DNA of 64,000 nt from Plantactinospora soyae (GTDB taxonomy: Bacteria > Actinomycetota > Actinomycetes > Mycobacteriales > Micromonosporaceae). Under the pieces are notes generated by a model, which saw only the letters and a program-made list of their open reading frames with translations, was not told where the DNA came from and made no database searches. The position numbers were made by a program, and so were the translations under genes. The first letter of the stretch is position 1; the number at the start of each line of letters is the position of its first letter. The DNA lies in NCBI RefSeq assembly GCF_014874095.1, contig NZ_JADBEB010000001.1:434001-498000 (forward strand). Direction: 5' to 3'. This document shows, piece by piece, positions 33,163 through 41,428 of the stretch.

Positions 33163-34395
33163 CCGGTCGGTCAGGAACTCCTGTTCGGCGGCGTTGTCGC
33201 TGAGCGCCAGCGCCGTCCGGTACGCCTCGGCGGCCTCCGCGTACCGGCCCAGCCGGCGTAGCAGATCCGCCCTGGTCGCCGGCAGATAGCGATAACCTGC
33301 CAGCCGGCCGTCGCGCTCGATCGCCTCGACCTCGGCCAGTGCCGCCGCCGGTCCGTCCACCATGGACACCGCCACCGCCCGGTTGAGCGCGACCACGGGC
33401 GACGGCCAGATCCGCAGCAGTTCGTCATAGAGGGTACGGATCTGCGGCCAGTCGGTCTCCGGATAGCTCGGCGCCTGCGCGTGCAGTGCGGCGATCGCCG
33501 CCTGCAGGGTGAACCGACCGGGTGGGCCGGCCCGGAGCGCGGCCACCACCAGCCGATCCGCCTCGGCGATCAGCTCTCGGTCCCACGCCGACCGGTCCTG
33601 TTCCTCGATCCGTAGCAGCCGACCATCGGCATCGGTCCGAGTGGCCCGCCGCGCCTGGTGCACCAGCAGCAGGGCCAGCAGCCCGGCGACCTCGCGGTCG
33701 GCCGGCAACAGCAGCCGGAGCATCCGGGCCAGGTCGAGAGCCCGGTCGGTGAGTTCGTCGCGTACCAGATTCTCGCCGGACCAGGCGGTGTGCCCGGCGG
33801 TGTAGAGCAGGTGGACCACGGTGAGCGCCGCGCCGACCCGATCGGGCAGCTCGGCGCTCGACGGGACCCGGTACGGGATCCGGGCCGCGCTGATCTTCTT
33901 CTTGGCCCGGGTCAGCCGGGCGGCCATCGTCGGCTCGGGGACCAGGAACGCGTACGCGATGTCCGGTGTGGCGAGCCCACACACCAGTCGCAGGGTCAGC
34001 GCCACCCGTGCCTCCAGGGCAAGTGCCGGATGGCAGCAGGTGAAGACCAGGCGGAGTCGGTCGTCGGGAATCGTGTCCGGCTGATCCATCTCGGCCTCCT
34101 CCTCCGGCCCGAGCAGCAACGGCAGTTTGGCGTCGAGCGTCTGGCGTCGGCGCATCGCGTTCAGCGCGGTACGTCGGGCCGCCGTGGTCAGCCAGGCCCC
34201 GGGCCGATCGGGTACGCCGTCGCGTGGCCAGGTCCGCAACGCCTGGACGTACGCCTCCTGCACGGCCTCCTCGGCGGCGTCGAGATCGCGGGTCACCCGC
34301 ACCGTCGCGGCGAGCACCCAGGCCCACTCGCGGCGGTGCGCGTCAGCGACGCTCTGGGCGACCGTGCGTCCGCCTGTGCCTCCGACCGTGCTCAG
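33136..34395 (-). CDS. ECF42-type RNA polymerase sigma factor with C-terminal TPR-like extension
   Basis: 419 residues if started at CTG 34395. Region 2 is LDAAEEAVQEAYVQALRTWP, with PGAWLTTAARRTALNAMRRR after it. Region 4 includes LTLRLVCGLATPDIAYAFLV. The long C-terminal part (DUF6596 and TPR-like: LALNRAVAVSMVDGPAAALA, RRLGRYAEAAEAYRTALAL) marks the ECF42 group, whose members are encoded beside DGPF/YCII proteins, as here. No anti-sigma gene is expected. Family members begin about 26 residues before the first GTG (34317); the only in-frame codon at that place is CTG 34395, which overlaps the YCII stop (CTGA) and has GGAG five bases upstream. Start from CTG is inference. Confidence 0.85.
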   Translation of the reverse strand: MSTVGGTGGRTVAQSVADAHRREWAWVLAATVRVTRDLDAAEEAVQEAYVQALRTWPRDGVPDRPGAWLTTAARRTALNAMRRRQTLDAKLPLLLGPEEEAEMDQPDTIPDDRLRLVFTCCHPALALEARVALTLRLVCGLATPDIAYAFLVPEPTMAARLTRAKKKISAARIPYRVPSSAELPDRVGAALTVVHLLYTAGHTAWSGENLVRDELTDRALDLARMLRLLLPADREVAGLLALLLVHQARRATRTDADGRLLRIEEQDRSAWDRELIAEADRLVVAALRAGPPGRFTLQAAIAALHAQAPSYPETDWPQIRTLYDELLRIWPSPVVALNRAVAVSMVDGPAAALAEVEAIERDGRLAGYRYLPATRADLLRRLGRYAEAAEAYRTALALSDNAAEQEFLTDRLRETGPLS

Positions 34396-34742
34396 TTCGG
34401 CTCCAGGAGCTCGAAGCCGATCAGCGGCCGGACCTCCACACCGCCGCTGACGACCGGCGTCAGCCGGGCCAGCGCCAGCGCGTGGTCGAGATCCCGCGCC
34501 TCGATCACGAAGACGCCGGCCAGCGCCTCCTTGGTCTCGATGAACGGACCGTCGGTCAGCAGGTCGCCCCGGATCGCGGTCGCCGTGGTCGACGGTTCCA
34601 GCGCCAACCCGGCGACGATCCGGCCACCCAGTTCGGCGATCCGCCCCGGCAACTCCTCGTGCGCCCGCATGACCTCCGGCGGGATGTCTGCCACGCCGCC
34701 AGGGGTCTCGCGCTCGAAGATCAGCACCGCGTACTGGGGCAT
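34392..34742 (-). CDS. DGPF/YCII-type protein
   Basis: 116 residues of the YCII-related (DGPF) family: MPQYAVLIFERE, HEELPGRIAELGGRIV, LTDGPFIETKEALAGVFVIE with the name-giving DGPF, and LARLTPVVSGGVEVRPL. A ferredoxin-like fold acting in the cytoplasm. These proteins accompany ECF42 sigma factors and may be targets or co-sensors; the reaction is not known. Its ATG overlaps the stop of the SRPBCC gene by one base (TGATG), and its TGA overlaps the proposed sigma factor start. Confidence 0.88.
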   Translation of the reverse strand: MPQYAVLIFERETPGGVADIPPEVMRAHEELPGRIAELGGRIVAGLALEPSTTATAIRGDLLTDGPFIETKEALAGVFVIEARDLDHALALARLTPVVSGGVEVRPLIGFELLEPN

Positions 34743-35479
34743 CAGGCCACCGCCCCGGACGGGGCCAGTGCGGCGGTCAGCCACGCCTGCCAGGTGGACG
34801 CCTCCGCCGCCTCGTCCACGCCCTCGGCGAACAGGTGGTGCGCCACCCCGACCGGCCAGCCCCAGGCGTCCCGGCCGTAGAACCGGTAGAGCGCGTCGGC
34901 ACCGCGTACCCCGAGAAAGGCGTACGTGGCGTAGTCGACCGTGCCCTCGATCGGCGTCAGGCCGGCCGGCGTCAGCCGGACCCGGTCGCCGACGGCGACG
35001 TCCGGGCCGACGCCCAGGGCCCGGCGCAGCGCGGCGAAGCCGCCCCGCGCGGAGGTCTCCGGCCCGCCCGCGGAGACGTAGGCCGCGTCGTGGCCGGCGA
35101 AATGCCGCAGGTACTCCCCGAACGTGTGCTGGTAGAACGCCGTGTGCTGCCGGCAGGCGTCCAACTCACGCTCGTAGTCCCCGGCGATCACCCCACGGTG
35201 TACGTAGCGCAGGTAGGACCCCGTGCCACGCGGCTCGACCCGGTAGTCGAGTTCGTTGACGCCGTCCCCGTCCACCGCCCGGGTCACGAACCGGTTCGGC
35301 GGATCCCAGACCGTGACCGTGCCGCCGGAGCCGCTCAGCCCCCGCTCGGCCCCGCCGACCCGTGGCTCGTAGTCGATTTTCCAGAGCCAGCCGGAGGTGT
35401 GCGCGGTGAACGCCTCCCACACCTCCGACGGGCTCGCGGACAACTCGCTCTCCCAGCGCACCTCGAACTGCCTACCCAT
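34742..35479 (-). CDS. SRPBCC (AHSA1-like) domain protein
   Basis: 245 residues. Residues 1-~125 are a START/SRPBCC helix-grip fold: FEVRWESELSASPSEVWEAF, WLWKIDYEPRVGG, GTVTVWDPPNRFVTRAV, ending in a helix with YQHTFGEYLRHF. A second ~110-residue part has TPAGLTPIEGTVDYATYAFL and a Trp-rich end. It probably binds a hydrophobic ligand. First gene of a coupled operon with the DGPF protein and the ECF42 sigma factor. ATG 35479 is used because GGAGG lies upstream at good spacing; ATG 35494 is in frame. Confidence 0.8.
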   Translation of the reverse strand: MGRQFEVRWESELSASPSEVWEAFTAHTSGWLWKIDYEPRVGGAERGLSGSGGTVTVWDPPNRFVTRAVDGDGVNELDYRVEPRGTGSYLRYVHRGVIAGDYERELDACRQHTAFYQHTFGEYLRHFAGHDAAYVSAGGPETSARGGFAALRRALGVGPDVAVGDRVRLTPAGLTPIEGTVDYATYAFLGVRGADALYRFYGRDAWGWPVGVAHHLFAEGVDEAAEASTWQAWLTAALAPSGAVA

Positions 35480-35592
35480 CTCAGCTGCCTCCATCGCTGT
35501 CGCTGAGCCTCGCGGCTCTCTCTACCTCACCGACAAGCGACATCCGACGGAATCGACAGCGGCCCGGAAATTTTTCTCCGGCGGTGGATGGG

Positions 35593-36441
35593 TCAGTACG
35601 AGTAGAAGCCCTTGCCGGTCTTCCGGCCCAGGTCACCGGCGGCGGCCATCCGTTGCAGCAGCTCCGGTGGGAAGAACTTCTCGTCGGCGGTGTCGGCGTA
35701 GATGTTCTTGGTGGCGTTCAACAGCACGTCGATGCCGGTCAGGTCGGTGGTGGCCAGCGGACCCATGGCATGGCCGAAGCCCAGCTTGCAGGCGGTGTCC
35801 AGGTCCTCCGGCGAGATCACCCCGGACTCGACGAGCTTGATGGCCTCCATCACCAGTGCGGTGATCAGCCGGGTGGTGACGAAGCCGGCGATGTCCCGGT
35901 TGACCACCACGCAGGTCTTGCCGATCTCCTCGGCGAAGGCCCGGGCGGTCGCCAGCGTCCCGTCGCTGGTCTTGTAGCCGCGTACCAGCTCACAGAGCTT
36001 CATCATCGGTACGGGCGAGAAGAAGTGCGTACCCACGACCGACTCCGGCCGCTCGGTCACCGCCGCGATCTGGGTGACCGGGATGGCCGAGGTGTTGGTC
36101 GCCAGCACCGTACCGGGGGCGCAGATCTTGTCCAGGGCCCGGAACACCTCGTGCTTGAGTTCCAGCTTCTCGAAGACCGCCTCGACCACGATGTCGGCGT
36201 CGCCGACCGCCTCCAGCTCGGTGGTCGGGGTGATCCGGGCGAGCGTCGCCTCGACGTCGCCGGCCTCGATGGTGCCCTTGGCCGCGAACTTCTCCAACGA
36301 GGTACGGATCCCGGACATGCCGCGCCGGGTGGCGGCGTCGTCGATGTCGCGGAGCGTCACCTGCCAGCCCGCCCGCGCGGCGACCTGGGCGATGCCCGAA
36401 CCCATCAGACCGGCCCCGACGACCGCGAGTCGACCCGCCAT
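35593..36441 (-). CDS. 3-hydroxybutyryl-CoA dehydrogenase
   Basis: 282 residues, the normal size for the single-unit enzyme. NAD site GAGLMGSG (residues ~9-16), NTSAIPVTQIA, active-site His and Glu in GTHFFSPVPMMKLCELV, then DIAGFVTTRLITALVMEAIK and the C-terminal GRKTGKGFYSY. It interconverts (S)-3-hydroxybutyryl-CoA and acetoacetyl-CoA in the cytoplasm for fatty-acid oxidation, butanoate metabolism or polymer precursors. GAGGGAG precedes the ATG. It is complete, unlike the second unit of the didomain protein at 8402. Monocistronic by spacing. Confidence 0.9.
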   Translation of the reverse strand: MAGRLAVVGAGLMGSGIAQVAARAGWQVTLRDIDDAATRRGMSGIRTSLEKFAAKGTIEAGDVEATLARITPTTELEAVGDADIVVEAVFEKLELKHEVFRALDKICAPGTVLATNTSAIPVTQIAAVTERPESVVGTHFFSPVPMMKLCELVRGYKTSDGTLATARAFAEEIGKTCVVVNRDIAGFVTTRLITALVMEAIKLVESGVISPEDLDTACKLGFGHAMGPLATTDLTGIDVLLNATKNIYADTADEKFFPPELLQRMAAAGDLGRKTGKGFYSY

Positions 36442-36572
36442 GTGCTCACTCCCTCGGCTGGATTGTGTCCGTCCCGAGCACCATAACGGTCGTCCTCAGC
36501 ATCGACCGACGCCGGCCGCGAGGGCATGCTCGCGGCCGGCGTCGGTGCTGTGGATCGGTGAACGTACCCGGA

Positions 36573-37136
36573 TCAGCTCGCGGCACGCAGCGGAGCGAGC
36601 GCCGTGCTCCAGGCCACCGTCTGGTCGAGCGTGGTGTTCAGGGCGTCCCGGTGGAAGTCGTTGGGCTTGAAGACGCTGAAGTTCTCGAAGTCGGTGTGCA
36701 GCGACAGCGCCACCTGGGACCGTACGTCGGCCATCATCAGCTCGCCGGCGATCAGGCGCAGGTGCTCCACCGCGCGGGCGCCGCCGACCGAGCCGTAGCT
36801 GACGAAGCCGACGGCCTTGTTGTTCCACTCGGCGAACAGGAAGTCGATCGCGTTCTTCAGGGCACCGGAGGTGGAGTGGTTGTACTCCGGCGTCACGATC
36901 ACGAACCCGTCGAACGAGGCGATCTTGGCGGCCCACTCCAGCGTGTGCGGCTGGGAGTACTGCCCCATCGACGGCGGAATGGCCTCGTCGAGGTGCGGCA
37001 GCTTGTAGTCGAGCAGGTCGATCAGCTCGTAGTCCGCGTCGCTGCGCTGCGTGGCGATATCGAGCACCCAGCGGGCCACCTGCTCGCCGTTGCGGCCGGG
37101 ACGAGTGCTGCCAAGAATGATGCCAATCCTGGTCAT
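36573..37136 (-). CDS. NADPH-dependent FMN reductase
   Basis: 187 residues of the flavodoxin-like FMN_red family. The phosphate loop is GSTRPGRNGEQVARW (residues ~8-22); the flavin edge is VTPEYNHSTSGALKNAIDFL, with the family PEYN motif; SYGSVGGARAVEHL follows. It reduces flavin, quinone or azo compounds with NADPH in the cytoplasm. ATG 37136 was chosen over the longer in-frame GTG at 37172, because the latter would run across an operator. It is divergent from a MarR gene and shares two inverted repeats with it, so quinone or electrophile induction through MarR is likely. Confidence 0.88.
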   Translation of the reverse strand: MTRIGIILGSTRPGRNGEQVARWVLDIATQRSDADYELIDLLDYKLPHLDEAIPPSMGQYSQPHTLEWAAKIASFDGFVIVTPEYNHSTSGALKNAIDFLFAEWNNKAVGFVSYGSVGGARAVEHLRLIAGELMMADVRSQVALSLHTDFENFSVFKPNDFHRDALNTTLDQTVAWSTALAPLRAAS

Positions 37137-37176
37137 TTCTGTAATTTCCCCTCTGAAGTTCGCAGCACTCACGTGC

Positions 37177-37220
37177 TTGCTCGGTCAAGCAAATATTCGG
37201 ATTGTTGCTTTGTCAAGCAA
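37177..37220. promoter_or_regulatory. Two MarR-type operators
   Basis: TTGCTCGGTCAAGCAA at 37177-37192 and TTGCTTTGTCAAGCAA at 37205-37220. The second is a perfect six-base inverted repeat around four bases; the first has one mismatch. Centres are 28 bp apart, in the AT-rich gap between the FMN reductase and MarR genes. Both spacing and position suit a MarR dimer at each site. Confidence 0.65.
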
Positions 37221-37242
37221 CTGCCGTGTTAGTGTGTTCTCC

Positions 37243-37731
37243 ATGACAGCCGCGCCAACCCCGCTGAGCAGCGACGAGGAGGCGTTCGTCCGGGCCCTGG
37301 GCCGGGCGATCATCGTCGTTCCCCGGGCCCTGGACGCCGAGCTGATGCGCGAGCAGCGCATCTCGATGAACGAGTACGCGGCCCTCATGCACCTCTCCGA
37401 GGCGCCCGACCGGCGGATGCGGATGAGCGAACTGGCGAGCGCCTGCGACCTCTCGCTGAGCGGGATGACCCGGATCGTCACCCGGCTGGAGCAGCAGCGC
37501 TTCGTCGAACGGATCAGATGCCCCGAGGACGCCCGAGGCTGGAACGCGGTCCTCACCGACGCCGGGCTGACCCGGCTGGAGCAGGCGTACCCGGCGCACC
37601 TCGCCAGCGTCCGCCGGCACATCGTCGACCACGCCGCCGGGCTGGACCTGCCCCGGATCACCGAGGCCCTGCGACGCTTCGCCACCACGGGCGTGTGCGC
37701 GGAACACGCTACCGACAGCTCGACCGCCTGA
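37243..37731 (+). CDS. MarR family transcriptional regulator
   Basis: 162 residues. The dimerisation helix is FVRALGRAIIVVPRALD; the winged helix-turn-helix is MRMSELASACDLSLSGMTRIVTRLEQQRFVERIRCPEDARGWNAVL, whose last part is the wing with the family Asp-Arg region (here EDARG). The C-terminal helix ends HIVDHAAGLDLPRITEAL. A homodimeric repressor that releases DNA on binding phenolics, quinones or oxidants. The two inverted repeats upstream are its likely targets, controlling itself and the divergent FMN reductase. Confidence 0.88.
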   Translation: MTAAPTPLSSDEEAFVRALGRAIIVVPRALDAELMREQRISMNEYAALMHLSEAPDRRMRMSELASACDLSLSGMTRIVTRLEQQRFVERIRCPEDARGWNAVLTDAGLTRLEQAYPAHLASVRRHIVDHAAGLDLPRITEALRRFATTGVCAEHATDSSTA

Positions 37732-37751
37732 GCCGGCCCGCCGCCCGCCGG

Positions 37752-39284
37752 TCATAGCGTGAAGGCCGGCTCTTCCGGCGCGGTCGCCCGCTCCACCTCG
37801 ACCCCCAGCGTCCGCAGGTCGGCGATGAAGTCCGGATAGCCGCGGTCCACGTGGTGCACGTGCGAGACCTCGGTGACGCCGTCGGCGCAGAGACCGGCGA
37901 TCACCAGTCCGGCACCGGCCCGGATGTCGGTGGCCCGGACCGGGGCGCTGGAGAGCCGTTCCCGACCCCGGACCACCGCGTGGTGCCCGTCCGTCTTGAT
38001 GTCCGCGCCCAGCCGGGCCATCTCGTTCACGAACATGAACCGGCCGTCGAAGATGTTCTCGGTGACCAGCGAGGCCCCCTCGCTCACCGAGGCCAACGCG
38101 ATCGCCATCGGCAACAGGTCGGTGGCGAACCCGGGGAACGGCAGCGTCACCACGTCGACCGCCGACGGCCGCCGGTCCAGTTGCACCCGGAACGCGTCGG
38201 CCCGGGTCTCCACCAGGCAGCCGGCGGAGACCAGCTTGTCCAGCGCGATCTCCAGGAAGGCCGGACTCGCACCGGTCACCGTCACGTCGCCCTGGGTCAT
38301 CGCCGCCGCGAACGCCCAGGTACCGGCGACGATCCGGTCCCCCACCGTGGCATGGCGGACCGGATGCAGCTCGGCTACGCCCTCGATCCGCAGGGTGGAG
38401 GTGCCGGCGCCCTCGATCCGGGCCCCCATCTGGGACAGCATCGTGCAGATGTCCACGATCTCCGGTTCCCGGGCGGCGTTGTCGATCTCGGTGACGCCCC
38501 GGGCCAGCACCGCCGCCATCACCAGGTTCTCGGTGGCACCGACGCTGGGGAAGTCGAGCCAGATCGTCGCGCCGCGCAGGCCGTTCGGCGCCGACGCGAT
38601 GACGAAGCCGTGCTCGCCGGAGATCTCCGCACCCATCCGGGCCAACCCGGCGACGTGCATGTCCAGCCCCCGGGAGCCGATGGCGTCCCCGCCGGGGTGG
38701 GCGACCCGGACGTACCCGCGCCGGGCCAGCAGCGGCCCGAGCACGCAGATCGACGCCCGGAGCCGGCGTACCAGGTCGTAGTCCGCCTCCGTACCGGGCG
38801 CGTCCGGCACCTCGATGGTGACCGAACAGGACCGGGCCACGCCCTCGGGACCACCTGCCGCCGCGACCCCGGCGCGCTCGGCGGACGGAACCGGTTCGTC
38901 ATCGGCGAACGAGACCTGGCAGCCGAGTCGGCGCAGCACCTCGCCCATGATCGCGATATCGGTGATCCGGGGAACGTTGGTGATCACACTCCGCCCCGGC
39001 GCCAGCAGGGCCGCGGCCATCAGCTTCAGCGCGGAATTCTTGGCACCCACGACGTGCACCTGGCCGGCCAGCCGGGCACCGCCGCTCACCCTGATCACAT
39101 CCACGTCGCAGATCGTAGAGTCGTCGGCCCCACCCGGCCCGGCGCCGCTGGTCCAGCCGCCGTCCGGCCCCACCGCCGACTCCGACCCCGTCGCCTCCGA
39201 CCCCGCCGCCTCCGCCGCCGGCCCCGAGCCCGGCGCGCTTTCCGGGTCCGCACCGGGCCGCGCGGGCGCGATCGACGTCGACAT
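37752..39284 (-). CDS. murA: UDP-N-acetylglucosamine 1-carboxyvinyltransferase MurA, Asp in place of the catalytic Cys
   Basis: MurA transfers enolpyruvate from PEP to UDP-GlcNAc, the first step of peptidoglycan synthesis, in the cytoplasm. The core starts [34 protein letters not shown] holds the conserved Lys-Asn pair. The loop that normally has PGGC reads [10 protein letters not shown] (Asp200), the same change as in mycobacterial MurA that gives fosfomycin resistance. With ATG 39284 there is a 60-residue Ala/Gly/Pro/Ser-rich extension of coding-like composition, but GTG 39104 would give the usual length. A 25-residue insertion ([20 protein letters not shown]) lies before the Asp loop. Divergent from the adenosyltransferase; with ATG 39284 only 16 bases would separate the starts. 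Confidence 0.88.
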   Translation of the reverse strand: MSTSIAPARPGADPESAPGSGPAAEAAGSEATGSESAVGPDGGWTSGAGPGGADDSTICDVDVIRVSGGARLAGQVHVVGAKNSALKLMAAALLAPGRSVITNVPRITDIAIMGEVLRRLGCQVSFADDEPVPSAERAGVAAAGGPEGVARSCSVTIEVPDAPGTEADYDLVRRLRASICVLGPLLARRGYVRVAHPGGDAIGSRGLDMHVAGLARMGAEISGEHGFVIASAPNGLRGATIWLDFPSVGATENLVMAAVLARGVTEIDNAAREPEIVDICTMLSQMGARIEGAGTSTLRIEGVAELHPVRHATVGDRIVAGTWAFAAAMTQGDVTVTGASPAFLEIALDKLVSAGCLVETRADAFRVQLDRRPSAVDVVTLPFPGFATDLLPMAIALASVSEGASLVTENIFDGRFMFVNEMARLGADIKTDGHHAVVRGRERLSSAPVRATDIRAGAGLVIAGLCADGVTEVSHVHHVDRGYPDFIADLRTLGVEVERATAPEEPAFTL

Positions 39285-39300
39285 CCGTACGCTGTGCGTC

Positions 39301-39873
39301 ATGGCCGTCCACCTCACCCGCATCTACACCAGGGCCGGCGACGCCGGCACGACCAGGCTGAGCAACAACGAGAAGGTCGCCAAGACGGATCCGCGGATCG
39401 CCGCGTACGCCGACGTCGACGAGTGCAACGCGGCCATCGGAGTGGCGCTGGCGCTCGGCCAACTCGACGAGGGCCTCCGGTCGGTGCTGGGCACGATCCA
39501 GAACGACCTCTTCGACGTCGGCGCCGACCTGTCCAACCCGGTCGAGCCGGAGCCGGCGTACCCGCCGTTGCGGGTCACCGAGGAGTACGTGCTCCGGCTG
39601 GAGGGCTGGTGCGACGAGTACAACGCGGAGCTGGCCAAACTCGACTCCTTCATTCTTCCCGGCGGGACCCCCGGAGCGGCGCTGCTGCACGTGGCGCGCA
39701 CGATCGCCCGGCGTGCGGAGCGCTCGGCATGGGCGCTGCTCAGTGCCGAACCAGATCGAACCAGTACCCTTCCGGCAAAGTATCTCAACCGTCTCTCGGA
39801 TCTGCTGTTCATCCTGGGAAGAACGGCGAATCCGGACGGCGACGTGCTATGGGTCCCCGGCGCTAACCGGTAG
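39301..39873 (+). CDS. ATP:cob(I)alamin adenosyltransferase, PduO type
   Basis: 190 residues. [25 protein letters not shown] carries the N-terminal ATP-binding motif; [14 protein letters not shown] follows; [28 protein letters not shown] is the diagnostic PduO motif, and [18 protein letters not shown] the C-terminal helix. It makes adenosylcobalamin from cob(I)alamin and ATP in the cytoplasm. Placement between murA and the DUF2550/atp block is conserved in actinobacteria as far as I know. The next gene starts six bases after its stop. Confidence 0.92.
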   Translation: MAVHLTRIYTRAGDAGTTRLSNNEKVAKTDPRIAAYADVDECNAAIGVALALGQLDEGLRSVLGTIQNDLFDVGADLSNPVEPEPAYPPLRVTEEYVLRLEGWCDEYNAELAKLDSFILPGGTPGAALLHVARTIARRAERSAWALLSAEPDRTSTLPAKYLNRLSDLLFILGRTANPDGDVLWVPGANR

Positions 39874-39879
39874 CCCCCG

Positions 39880-40284
39880 GTGGGCGGGTTGCACCATGTC
39901 GAGGTCTGGGTACCCGACCTCGGCCGCGCCGAACGTAGCTGGGGCTGGCTCCTCGGCGAGCTGGGCTGGACCCCGGAGCAGAGCTGGCCGGCCGGGCGCT
40001 CCTGGCGACTCGGGCCGACGTACCTGGTGCTGGAGGAGTCCACCGCGCTGTCGTCCCGGCGGCACGACCGGCTCGCCCCGGGCCTCAATCACCTGGCCTT
40101 CCACGCCGGCCCGCCGGCCGCGGTGGACCGGCTGGTCGCCGGGTCGTCGGCGTACGGCTGGTCGCTGCTCTTCGCCGACCGCCACCCGTACGCCGGTGGG
40201 CCGGACAACTACGCCGGTTACCTGACCGACGAGTCCGGATTCGAGGTGGAACTCTGCGCCTCAGTCCCCACTCCCGGGGACTGA
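39880..40284 (+). CDS. VOC family (glyoxalase/dioxygenase-like) protein
   Basis: 134 residues with two beta-alpha-beta-beta-beta modules. GGLHHVEVWVPDLGRAERSW gives the first metal His; GLNHLAFHAGPPAAVDRLV the second module; SGFEVELCA holds the last acidic ligand. Metal sites thus look complete (His, His, Glu), so an isomerase, dioxygenase or antibiotic-modifying role is possible. GTG start six bases after the adenosyltransferase stop suggests one operon. Its last 24 bases overlap the end of the small minus-strand gene. Confidence 0.8.
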   Translation: MGGLHHVEVWVPDLGRAERSWGWLLGELGWTPEQSWPAGRSWRLGPTYLVLEESTALSSRRHDRLAPGLNHLAFHAGPPAAVDRLVAGSSAYGWSLLFADRHPYAGGPDNYAGYLTDESGFEVELCASVPTPGD

Positions 40285-40614
40285 CCGTCCGGTGGTTCCC
40301 CGGCCGACCGGAAAGGGTCGCCGGGTTCCCGGACCGGCCGGCCGGTGCGGTTGCCCCAACGGTGAGCCGCTCCTGCGCCGGAGGCGCCGCCGACGCAGCG
40401 GGGCGGGTACGGGCACCGGCGTGGGAACGGATGGGCTGGGCGGCGGGCCGCTGGCGTCGTACCCGATGACAGCGGACCGGGCCCGGAGCCGGCGCCCGAG
40501 CCACAGCCCGGCCAGCAGCCCCACCTCGACGGCCAGCAACGCCCCGGCGGCCAGGTACAGCCAGCCGGGCAGCAGTCCGCTGAGACGGTCGACGAGCACG
40601 ACGACGGGGTCCAC
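40261..40614 (-). CDS. Small membrane protein, hypothetical
   Basis: 117 residues. The first ~40 contain one helix (GWLYLAAGALLAVEVGLLAGLWLG) followed by basic residues (RRLRARS), so the N-terminus faces out and the tail is cytoplasmic. The tail is Pro/Arg/Ser-rich and low complexity. Start GTG. Conserved function not recognised. The 3' end overlaps the convergent VOC gene, which lowers confidence. Confidence 0.5.
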   Translation of the reverse strand: MDPVVVLVDRLSGLLPGWLYLAAGALLAVEVGLLAGLWLGRRLRARSAVIGYDASGPPPSPSVPTPVPVPAPLRRRRLRRRSGSPLGQPHRPAGPGTRRPFPVGRGTTGRSVPGSGD

Positions 40615-40717
40615 CGGTCAACCGTGCCGGGCGGGGCGGGCGCTCAGCCTCGTACCGTCAGCCACCCGGGCTCCGTCGACTGGCCGGCCGGCACCCTAGG
40701 GGCCGGACGGGCCGGGT

Positions 40718-41428
40718 TCAGGGTCGCCCCTCGGCGTCGTGCGGGTCGATCGGCTGGAAGGCGTCGTCGACCAGGCCGAGGCGGTGCGCGACCACCGCGG
40801 CCTGGACCCGGTTGCGGAGCCCGAGCTTGTCCATCGCGGCCGAGACGTGCGTCTTGACCGTGGTGATGCCCAGGTGCATCCGCGCGGCGATCTCGGCGTT
40901 GGAGAGCCCGGCCCCGACCAGGGCCAGCACCTCGCGCTCCCGGCCGCTGAGCAGCCGCCGCCCCGAGGGGCGCAGGTTGTCGACCTCCCGCTCGGCCTCC
41001 CGGGTGTGCGCCAGCAACGCACGGTTGACGATCCGGGCCAGTACCGCCGGGGCCAGCAGTGGTTCGCCCCGGGCCGCCCGCCCCACGGCCTCCACCAGGT
41101 CCTCCGGGGCACCGTCCTTGACCAGGTAGCCGATCGCACCGGCACCGAGCGCCCCATAGATGTTGGCGTCGTCGGCGAAGGTGGTGAGCACCAGTACCCG
41201 GGTGGCCGGATGCTGGTCGAGGATCCTCCGGGTCGCCTCGATGCCGTCCATCCGGGGCATCCGCAGATCCATCAGTACGACGTCCGGGCGCAGCCGTTCG
41301 GCCAGCCGGACCGCCTCGCGGCCGTCACCCGCCTCGCCGACGATGTCGAACCCGCCGGCGGTACGCAGCAGCAGCGTGACACCGGCCCGGACCAGGGCCT
41401 GGTCGTCCACCACGAGTACCCGGATCAT
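40718..41428 (-). CDS. NarL/LuxR-type response regulator
   Basis: 236 residues. The receiver domain has the acidic pocket DDQ (residues 8-10), phospho-acceptor Asp54 in LMDLRMP, and Lys in GYLVKDGAPEDL. The C-terminal LuxR helix-turn-helix begins LSGREREVLALVGAGLSNAE and includes GITTVKTHVSAAMDKLGLRN. The start overlaps the histidine kinase stop (ATGA), so the pair forms one two-component system. A short acidic tail follows the HTH. Target genes unknown. Confidence 0.92.
   Translation of the reverse strand: MIRVLVVDDQALVRAGVTLLLRTAGGFDIVGEAGDGREAVRLAERLRPDVVLMDLRMPRMDGIEATRRILDQHPATRVLVLTTFADDANIYGALGAGAIGYLVKDGAPEDLVEAVGRAARGEPLLAPAVLARIVNRALLAHTREAEREVDNLRPSGRRLLSGREREVLALVGAGLSNAEIAARMHLGITTVKTHVSAAMDKLGLRNRVQAAVVAHRLGLVDDAFQPIDPHDAEGRP

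Noticed and set aside
37851-39866. 671-codon plus-strand frame across murA and the adenosyltransferase
   Set aside because: Out of frame with the adenosyltransferase and antisense to murA; no recognisable domain.
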